Origin: Lingula anatina
Lineage: Eukaryota > Brachiopoda > Lingulata > Lingulida > Lingulidae
Length of the DNA stretch: 40,424 bases
Direction: 5' to 3'
Assembly: GCF_001039355.2 (NCBI RefSeq)
Contig: NW_019775627.1
Coordinates: forward strand, 231,324 to 271,747
A program made the translations under genes and the position numbers. This document shows, in pieces, positions 22,439 through 33,200 of the stretch; position 1 is the stretch's first letter; each line of letters opens with the position of its first letter. The notes below the pieces were generated by a model, which was not told where the DNA came from, did not search any database, and saw only the letters and a program-made list of their open reading frames with translations.

Positions 22439-24826
22439 TGTTACTTGTTAGATTGGCATTGGTAAAAGCAACGATCTATAAATCCGACACCGAGCTCTAA
22501 TCTTTCCATTTTTACCGTCACGAGAGAAAATCGCCAGGTTCTTACTCCATTATGAAACACTGAAAAATAGACACTCAGAAATTAACAACGGATTTTTGGG
22601 ACGAAATTTTGTGAACGGATTTTGAAAGGGTATTCCTTGCTGATAAAAAGAAAATAGCTAAAATTTCCAGGAAAATTAATTTTTGCTATATTTTGGTCTA
22701 AAGCTAATTGCTCGTCTTTAAGCTTCTAGAAAAACGTTCTGGATATACAGACACGGTGATCTAGACGAGACATAATAAAATACGACAAGACTTTTGCCAT
22801 TGCTTAATGTTTCTACACATGCATGGGCAGCATAGAATTAATGACATAAATGGTTTCACATCGTCTTATGTCCATCTACATGTATACTTTTAAGTTGAAA
22901 CCTTCGTTAGCAGTCTTACTACATACTTCTTTTCTGGCGTGACCAATTATATGAAAAATATTCAGCCCTATCTCAACTTGCCTCAAACTACTACATATCA
23001 GCTTGTTTTTGTATAAAATATGGAGATGAAATAACAAATATATCGGGTAAGATACCATAGTGTCCCTCTCGACATAAAACATAACAGCTGCGTGTATAAA
23101 ACTAATTTTTCACTTCGGATGCTCTTCGGAACTTATCCATATTAACAGTTAGAGAGCATTCACAATAAAGTTGATAGGGGAACGAACTAGTCCGGTTATC
23201 AAATATAGCGTATACTGGACAATGAACTCCCGCCTCCCACCGTCCCAGCGGAGGCAGAGCAATTAAATCTCGGCACGCATTCAAGTGGGTGGCGCCATAT
23301 TTGATCCGTGGATCTGTAATTAGTCCGCGGTTCAACCTGCTCTGAATGCTGCCCTAGTAACTCAATGAGTTCTTGCAATTTGAGCGTCGAGCCCAGTGTT
23401 TTGGAATCTCAAGGGTCTAATAATATAACGCTGTTAACCAAGAGTAATATGTCTTGGTTATTTTCTTATAATCCAACACTATAGAGCATTAGAAAGCTCA
23501 TTTAAAAAGTATGTCATTCTTTTCACTTATCTAGTTATTTATTCATTGTGATATTCCAAATTATATGTTCTTGAAGCTAGAGAGATCTAAGGCTCCGTAA
23601 GTGTTTCGGGACTAATATCAGCATATGTATAACTCTTATGTCAAACCATGGCGTACGAATGTTTAACGCTCATGAGGACGCAAGCAAGATCCTTGAAGAA
23701 CCATAGTTATCTTGTATTTGTACAATAATTGAGGTTTTACCTTGTAATACGTCTGGTTTTACCTGTTTCAGAACAAATCCACCTGACACTGAATTACCCC
23801 CCTGAGTATATAGATCGTGGAAGTGCAGCTAGCCTTCTGGTTAAAACCATGAATTTTTTATTTTCAGAGAAGATTATGTCAATTTACATGACACGCATTA
23901 CGTACTCTGCGTCCTCAGGGTTGTTGTCTCCACGCATATTTTTATACATAGGGCCGCCGCCTGCGTCTGTTGTCGTCGTGCACTTTTCATCGTAAACACG
24001 ATACAGAAAAGGAAAAGCTTGTAATTTTTTAGTCTCAAACTTACAGAAATGATCCACGGTATTAAAACACCGCTTGTAACGTACGCAACCCAGCCTGATT
24101 AGATTCTTGTATTGAAGTTACGTAGTTTTTGTGAAATTATCATTTTCACATATTGGCATTTTCAATCTGGAAATTTGAAATCCCATGGGCCTGAAGTCCT
24201 GTTATCATTTTCTGAATGTCCAAGTTACCTTTAGCATACTGAAATGCAGCGAGTAACGTTTTATCGTATTGCATCAAAATTGACAATTATTCACTGTCGT
24301 TATTTCTGCTTTATATCTGTACATTTGACAGCTTAACTACCGTTAAAGCATTGAATCCCAGTATCAGGCCCTCGATTATTCTGAACAACCTATTAAAACT
24401 ACAGGTCTATGCCATTTGAGTTTCAAAATGTTAACGACCACGCGCCATATTATGTCTCTCTATATATCACATGTACCACGCAGGCAGGGGACGGGAAGCA
24501 ACGGTGGTCACCATCGAGGCTTTCTGTGCCAGACTCTGTCAATCAAAAATTTATGGACTGGGATGCAAAAGCTGAGATCTTATTAGACCTGACATACATA
24601 TGCACCAGTCACCACAAGTTTCAAAATAAACAATTGATTTGTCTGTTTTCTATTCACCAGAAAGACATTTCAATGCAGTGATTTGCATCTTCAAAACAGG
24701 ACACGCACAAACTTCAAAGAAAGTTTTAAAAAGATACACAGGAAGCTAGAGTTACTGTCTTGTAACGTATATGAATTATTAGTGCTAGTTTCTTACACGA
24801 TACAAATAAAATTCACATGCCAAAAA

Positions 24827-24869
<43 letters not shown>

Positions 24870-27800
24870 ATAGAAAAGACCATTAATCTCCTGGACAGCA
24901 GAAAAAACCTTTAAACTATCCCTTCTACAAATGTCTTGTCGTAAATTTGATCTAATATTTCCCTCCAGTCTATAAAGCGCAGAAGTAAGTAGAAAAAATC
25001 TGTGCAAATATCATTTTTTGAGAGGAAATGATGTAACGAAACTCTGCGGCATATCTTCAAGTTATCCATTTTGATAATATACGGTCGCATTTGGTCAAAA
25101 TTTGAACCAATGATTTGACATAATATGACATAAGTACCTGCGTAATATGCATCTTTAAGATAAAAAAATTCAAAGGCAATAAAAACATTAGACGCAAGGT
25201 GATTTTTGCCCTTGAAACCCCCCCCCCCCCCCCCAAACGAGCACAGTGATATCTAAAAAATGGCAATATCCCACAGGGAATTTCACATCGCCTGCGACAC
25301 CTGCGTTTTGCGCGTCCTCCCTGTTAATGTGTCATCGCTGTATCGTCCCCAGAGGAGAACAATCGATAAGCGATGAAAATCGATAGAAGCAATATCACGT
25401 TCAACATGCTTAACGTAAACGCAATCTTGTGGTGAAGACAAAACACTGCAATAATACTAATCTGCTTTGAAAATACAAGCTCAGTGTGTGTCTAGTGTCT
25501 AAATGTACATATTAACAAGACCAGCCTTCTTTTCTACGGTGCCTTATATCGACTGTGGCGTTCGCGGACTTAAATGGCACGTTAGACCTTCGTATAGCAA
25601 AAGTTTTCTTTTCCAGGAATTTTTTTCAGTTTTTCTCTTTTTTTACCATGGCATACCCTATCCAAAAACGTCAAGGATATAACTATCTTCCTCCTTCCAG
25701 TTCATAACTTCTAATTTTACCGTTGCTAGTGAAATTGATCTGTCTCTCTCTCTCCCAGACGACACTGTCTCAAAAACTAGATACTTAGAACTAAAAAATG
25801 GAATTGCGGTTTATGGATCGTAATTCTGTGAAAACTTCTGGATATAATATACGTTAGTGGTTAGGGGTAAATGTTGCAATTTCCTGGAAAATACAAATAT
25901 TTTGCTATATTAAGCACTTAAGCTCACTATGTGTCTTTAGTCGCAAGTTGCCGCAGTGATAAGGCTTTCGTGTTTTTAGCAGAATTTTGCAAAAGACCAA
26001 TTCTTATTGCCTTTTATCTTAATGCCAAGAAGGCGCTACTTGCGTTGTCATGGTTGCACATTCATTGACGCCTTGGTTTAGAGAGCTTATGTTGTAAATA
26101 AATAGATGTGCTTTGTTGTTTGTTTATTTGTATAAGGACTAAAAGCAAAGAAACTTTCGTCTTATCTCTCGAAACGTAAAAAAGACTTCTATATTACACG
26201 ACGTACATTAAGCACATTCAGAGCAAGATGATCCGCGGACCAAATACGACCGACCGAATTAAAAGCGTTGTCGTTAATTCCCTGATGGTCTCCCCGCCTC
26301 CACACGCGCTGCTGCTGCAGAGGCCTTTACTAACAATTAAGCCTCGGAGCCGAGGTCAAATAAGTTTAATGGCGGAGGAGGGGAGATCATCAGAGAATTA
26401 GCGGCATCGCTTTAACGTGGGGCAGATCAGTTAGTCTGTGGGTCATCTGCTCTGAATGTGCTAATGAGGTTCAACTCCAAGCCGTGTAGGATGGCGGAGC
26501 TCCTGTACAAGACTACCAAGAGTTGATGGCGCGTTGTTTTCGATTTTTTATTACAGGGTTTCTTCCATTATCCCTAGACAAGTTTTTATGACCTTCTGTC
26601 GACTCACTCAGTATGATTTCGTGAATTAAGATTGAATTTAATATGAACGTTCTCTGAACCCGAGACCTACGTGAACTGCTTTCGTTTACTCTTTTCCTCA
26701 TTTATCGCTCGTCTTTTTTTAATGCTTAAACCATAATATGCTTTTATTAATATTTCAGCTGTGAGATAGATCCGTAAGTATAAAGCACAACCATTTAAAA
26801 CGTGTGATTATTTGTGGTGAGGGTTTCTTCCTTTAATGCATTATTATTTACTTTTTAGGAACGGGTCCGATTTCTTTAGATGAGACGATCTTCAACTTCC
26901 TCTTATACAGAGATTGTACTAAGTTACTAATATATAATCTATGTGTGAAAATCTAATGCAAGCACGATATCGTGGGGTTTCTAGAACAAATCTTAAATTC
27001 CTTATGATATAGAACTGGGTAGTAATTACTTACACTACAATCTTTTTTCTCGGAATGGGAAGTAAAATAAATATGACTGAGTTCGGCTAATGTGGACGTT
27101 TTTTATTCTCGGGTGAACGGTCAACATGGATGTCGTGCGGAAAGAATCTCGGGTTTGGGTGGATTCTATTCTTTAGGGAATGGCAGTTACTCTCTTTAGT
27201 ATAGTTTTGTTTTGTTTAGTTCAGTAAATTGGATGGATCGCAAATTATTCAACATAATGATGGCAGTCGTATTTCAACTTTTGATGAATTATTGAGTTGT
27301 CTGGCCTGTTTTATTCTGCTGCAGTATTATGCTGTTCGTTGGGAAAATAAAATATATATATTCTCTTATGTGGGTATTACAGTCACGTCAACTGTATGGC
27401 TTTTGCTCACAAATATGAATCTCGAATAGATATTATTACATATTTATCGGTAATATATGTAACATCTATAGACTATATTTTACTTTACTCGTGTTCAATA
27501 ACTTACATATTATCAAATATTGTAAAAATGCAACATTTATACAAAAGAGGCCCTACTGGGATTCGAACCCAGGATCTCCTGTTTACTAGACAGGCGCTTT
27601 AACCAACTAAGCCATAGAGCCGAGATGGTGATGACGACTTCCATTTCTTCTCTTACCCATTGTTCATCTTATGCCACATAGTTATGAACACGTCCTGTGT
27701 GTTATTTCTTATCTGATAATGTAGCCCATACACTTAAAATTCATGTTTCTACCTGGACGTTATGGTCATCAGATTTATCATAAAATAATCGCAAATTAAA

Positions 27801-28298
27801 GATTAAACTGAGCAATTCGATTTATGCGTTTTTTGCTATCAAAGAATAATTCGATGAACGCCCACTTTGCTGGTCAATTATTTTGGCCGAGTGTTTCTTT
27901 AACTTAATAGCCGAGCTACAGTAATCAGATTATCGATAAACGAAGTGGAGTTGATGAGCATTTTTAGATACGTCCTTATCAAATCGGAGGGAATTACTAG
28001 TAATTTGTTGGTTTTTTTATCAGCCTCAGCTACAGAGCAGACCTGTGAGGACAGCTGTTTGGGTCTTTGGGGTCTCACATAGGTATTTATATAAGAGTGC
28101 TGAAAACCCAAATTGAAAAATGCCATTGATAATTAGGCTCAAATGTTTATAATACCACAGAACAATCGTTCTCCGTACTGTAAATGGTTCATACTTTATG
28201 TATATGGTAGGACTTGAGGAGTATCACATAAGTTATTTAATAAATTTGCCTCCCCCTTTATGTCTTATAGAACTACCTTTTATAGTTATGCTAATGTC

Positions 28299-28332
<34 letters not shown>

Positions 28333-30239
28333 GTTAAGGCTTTACAGCAACTTTTCTATGACCTGACATCAGATAAAGATCAACCTACTGTAATTCTACG
28401 AAAGAGGTCAGGTGCTAAATAGCTGCTTTTTAACTGTTCCACCTATTTCTGACTGTCTGTAAAACCAAGAAGTTATAATCTTTATAACTTCTTGGTAAAA
28501 CAAAGAGCAGCCTCCTTAAGCTTGAGATATTCATCATATGAAAACTTTTGGAGAGCGTTGCATGCAGTACTATGGTATAACCCCATAGTAAAATATGTTA
28601 CTTAGTGTGACACTGGCAATTTTTTTCATTTCCAGTCGGATATATTTGAATTCATCTGTCACATTCTTTTCAGTTTGTGGTTCTGGGATTACCTAAAACA
28701 TGTCTCCCATCGTTATTGGGGGAAAACATACTCCAGGGCAGTAGCCTGAGCAAAATGCCAGGGGGGGCAGTAAGCGGACACGAGGGGGCGAAGCTACCGA
28801 GGGGGGAGGGTGTGGTGTGTAAACTTCCAAATTCCAGGGGGGGCAGCTGCCCCCCCCTGCCCCCCCGGAGGCTTCGGCCCTGTACTCCGTTCGTGTGTGA
28901 GAGAGACGCATCAAAGTATATCAAATAACGCAAAATTAAGTCGCTCTCAGTTAATCACAAACCAATTAGCACAAATGTATTGCGAAACGCTTCGAGTTCT
29001 GTCAGATAAATCTGAATTGATCACGAATATACGCTGTACTTACCACCATAGAGACTTAATGTGTGAAATCTTACAGTGATTTATTGTCTCGTTGCATTCA
29101 TCGTTGTTATTATGTGGTTTGTACAGAACTACCACCGCGATGAGGAGGAAGGTTTATTGTGCAGAGCTTGTCGCAAAATTGGACAAGTCATTACTGTGGA
29201 ATAAAGCGCACAAAGATTTGTAGAGATCAGCGCAGACGCAAGGACGTCTGCCTTAATTATTATTTTTTCAGCAGTTAAGAAATCTACTTTGTGATATCGC
29301 AAAAAAAAAAAAAAAAAAAAATTACCCCATAAACTATAAAATAATAACATAATTGTTCGATACAGAGACAGGTTTCTTTCAAAAGGTGTCTTTTTTTACC
29401 CAATTTTCAATCGATTCGACAAAATCATTCTGGTATTAGGATTAAAGCATAACATACTTAATTTTTTATGTGAGTTATTGATATTGCAATTGCATACTAC
29501 TTTGTCGTAATATTGGATCAAGAGTAGACTAAGTGTTTTTGTATTGCATCAAACTCTATTTATTTCATTTAATGTTTTTAGATTACTAGCGACTTGATAA
29601 TACTGCCTATTTCCGCTGTTATACCGGTATGGAAGTAAGCAGGACACAATGCCTCAAATATTATTCCAGGTATATCACATGAGATACGCTAAATCAAACG
29701 CCAATATTCCTCTTTTTCTTACAGGATATCCACGGACGTTATCATACTTGTCTCCACCATCTTAATACCGTTCTCCATGTTCGTTGTTCCCTTCTGCGGG
29801 GTGTTGTCGACGCTGGGGGTGGTGCTAGCTCTCATGGGGCTCAACATGGGAGTGATTGATTGCTTGGCAAACTTACAGATGATCAGTTTATATGGGGAGC
29901 TGGTGGCGCCATTTTTACAGGTTTGTTTTGTGTTGCCTTTGAAAGACATGGGCTTTAGTCCTTTATAAAGTCAAAATTAATTTTAACTCTTTCCCCTTTT
30001 ATCATCCTGTTTTCTTTCTTTTTTTTCCGTTACGAGTGCAATCTCTCTCTCTCTTATTTTGCTATTATCAAAATTTTTGAAGGCGATTTCTTTTTCATCT
30101 TTTGTAATCTTTACTTTTATTTAAAAAATGTGTTTGTGTGTATGTTTGTGTGTGCGCCGGTGCGCGCGCTAATTGTATAATAATAATAATGATTATTTAT
30201 TGAGCACAGAAATGTTTTTACATTTAAAGGTTCTCTAAC

Positions 30240-30298
<59 letters not shown>

Positions 30299-33200
30299 TA
30301 ATTTAGTGATGACAGTAATTATGTTCTCCCTTGTTCCGCGACGCTCTTACATATTTTATGCAACGCTATGAATCCAAAACATAATTAATGCAAAAGCTTT
30401 CACCCGCTGGGGATAAACACCCCTTAAAAGTCTCTAAATGATGAGCACAGGCCATTAAATAATAATGGACATTAGACCAAACTTTCCCATACCTAATATA
30501 CAAACCACACTGTCCAGTTTCGGGCCACCGCGTTTAGGTGCAGCTAAGGTGAAAAGCCATGTTTAAGTCTCTCTTCAGAGTCAACCATATTCGGTATCCT
30601 GCATGCGAGATGGCAATCGCATCAGGGATAAGTGGCTATAATATTGCGGTGCCTTTTATAATGCTGCAAATTGATAAGTATTCTGATATGTCGACAGAAA
30701 TGATGATACATATAGTTTAGTCGATAATATACACGTTAGCTTCAAAGTCACGAAACGCATGCTATGATTGGCCAATTTTGTGACCAATTCATACTATCAA
30801 TACGATGCAAGGCAATTTTGGAAGACTCGTGCCGATGGGGACATGACCGGGGGAAAAAACTGCAGGCATAAAGATAATATGGAAAGATATGAATGATGAT
30901 GGCCAATTAAGTTGAATAAATTCAGTAGCTAAAGTTACAATAACATTATTATACAAAATGTGAAACTAGAAAGATATTAAAAACAGAAAGTTTCAGAACA
31001 AATTATACGTGTACATTTGATATTATTTTGCTTTTGGTGGGATGAAATGTTATATGTAAGGCGGACAAGCATTTCAATCGTCACGCACTCAATTAAACAT
31101 GGCAAATCAACTTATTTTCAGGCGATGCATTTTTGCTACGGCTTTGGCGCCTTCGTCAGCCCGATGATTGCCGAACCTTTTCTCCTGAACGAAGACTGCA
31201 CTCCGTTTATTATAGGGGTAGAAAATATGACGGACGCCGACGGTCTCATCCCCCTTAACGACTCATCCCTACCCGCACACAGTGTCTCTGAAGCTCAAAG
31301 GATGACTCATGTGAAATACGCTTTCTGGTTGATGTCGCTCGTTCAGGTAAATAACAGCTGTCGCTTCCACGGAAAGACTCCAGTTCCAAAGAGTGGGGTC
31401 TTAATTTTCATGATTATTTTTCGGTCTTTTTTTTTCGGTCTACTTTGATTCAGGATACAGTAGTTCACTTTATGAGAGTAGTAACTGGTTTTAATTCTAA
31501 GTCGTTTCTCTCTTGTTATAAAGCAGGTACAATGATTCATTTATTTATGATGATTTGATTTATCCTGGGTCGAAGTAGGCTAAAACTTACTCTAAAAGTG
31601 ATAGTTTGTTTTTGGTCTACAGTTCTTTAAAACGGCACCTCGTTGGCAGATTGGTGCATCATCTCCCATCCACTCACACAAATGCACGCTTACGGATTGA
31701 ACCAGACCTCAGATGAACTAAACCCATTGATTGTTGTCATATTTCAGATAAGAGATAATAAAGCAAATAATGACTTGGAACAACAATATTAGAAAGGTAG
31801 ATCATTGTGTTAGATGTACTTTTTGAATTGCTTATTTCTCAACAGTCGCATTCTGCACAATGCTCGCTGCTTCAACCCTTTTGGACATGAGTCACACGCC
31901 AGAACAATATTGAAGTGCTCCTGGCGCAAACCACTACATTAAAATGCAGCCTTTTCCTTCTGTTTTTCTACTTTTCATTTATTCATCATTTTTTTTCAGC
32001 TGCCAATTCCGCTTTTGGTGTGCAGTCTTGTCTTCAAGGACCAGCTATGCCGGGCGCTACGCAATACTTTTGGAGACTCCAAGTTATTCTCGGCAGAAAG
32101 CACTCTGTCTGTCAATCACTCCGCAGCAATAAATGGTGACATGGAACTTGAAGGTACTTGTACTGGAAATAAGACATGATTTTGGAAATTTTTGAAGAAT
32201 ATTATTATGTATTGAAAACAGACTTTGAGTGTGTTTCAGTTTAAATGCTGTGAAATGGCACATCTTTAATAGTAATTAGTCACAGATATACGCTTTAATT
32301 TTACAAAATTAAATAACAATTTGATTTGACATAAATTTGATGGTGATTGAATTTATTTCTTCCCAGGGAAAGGGGAGACAAAATTCTTCAGCCAGTTCCA
32401 TCACATAGCAGGAATAGACCCAAAGACAGAGTTCAAGATCAGCAAGAAAGAAATTATTGGCATCTCAGCCTTGACAGCTCTTATTCTATTTATGTATGAC
32501 GGTTTACAAGTATGTAACCTATTGTTATTATTTTTACTTTCTGTTCTTTATGAAGTGTATTCTGGACATCAAAGAAAAAGCCTTTTTTGCACACCCCATC
32601 CAGTGTCATATAAAATTATCATTATTTTAGCAGTACAAGTAATAGTAGTATTTATTAACAATGTTTATTTACAATGTTTGAAAAGCTGTCTTTTTACAAG
32701 ACTTAAGTATATGTTTTCTACCTTTTCTGCCTATAAGCCCAGGAAGGGGGCCTGGTCACAACCATGAGTATTTTATTTTTATGTTGATTGTCTCTTTCAC
32801 TTTCCTTCTATATCAGTGTTCCTCTTTGGACAAAACATCTTTCAGATAGAAAAACTTGTCTAGTCTCTTTAGAAACAATTTATTTTTATGTCATGCTCAT
32901 GATTAATTTTCATATTTTTTCATCCATTTTACAGTCAGTATATGGAGGATATGTTTACTCCTATGCTCTCAAAAGTATTGTTGGTCTTAACAAGACAGAG
33001 GGAGCTTATCTGAACGCTTTATTTTGGGTAAGTCATATTTAGTTTTTTTAAATAAGCATGTATGTATGAGGAAGAACTAGGCCATCTTTTTTCATACCAC
33101 TCTTAAGCCCCGTGCAAAGTCCTATTGTTGTTTAAAGTTAAGAAGACAAACTACCAGTGATTTTTTTAAATAAAAGAATAGAAAAGTTTCAATGGCAAAT

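Larger units (their letters stand above)
21478..29724. other. SLC60 intron 1 (8.2 kb)
   Basis: No further exons recognised. It contains a G tract (21659-21676), a C tract (25218-25234), an A tract inside a longer run (29301-29321), two foldback elements, one inverted-repeat element, a tRNA gene, a perfect hairpin and the microsatellites listed separately. Confidence 0.6.

Noticed and set aside
23435-23461. Inverted repeat TAACCAAGA / TCTTGGTTA
   Set aside because: Nine-base arms with an eight-base loop in AT-rich DNA; no terminator or element context.
28670-28933. Overlapping ORFs rich in Pro and Gly on both strands
   Set aside because: They are translations of G and C runs inside a short transposon.
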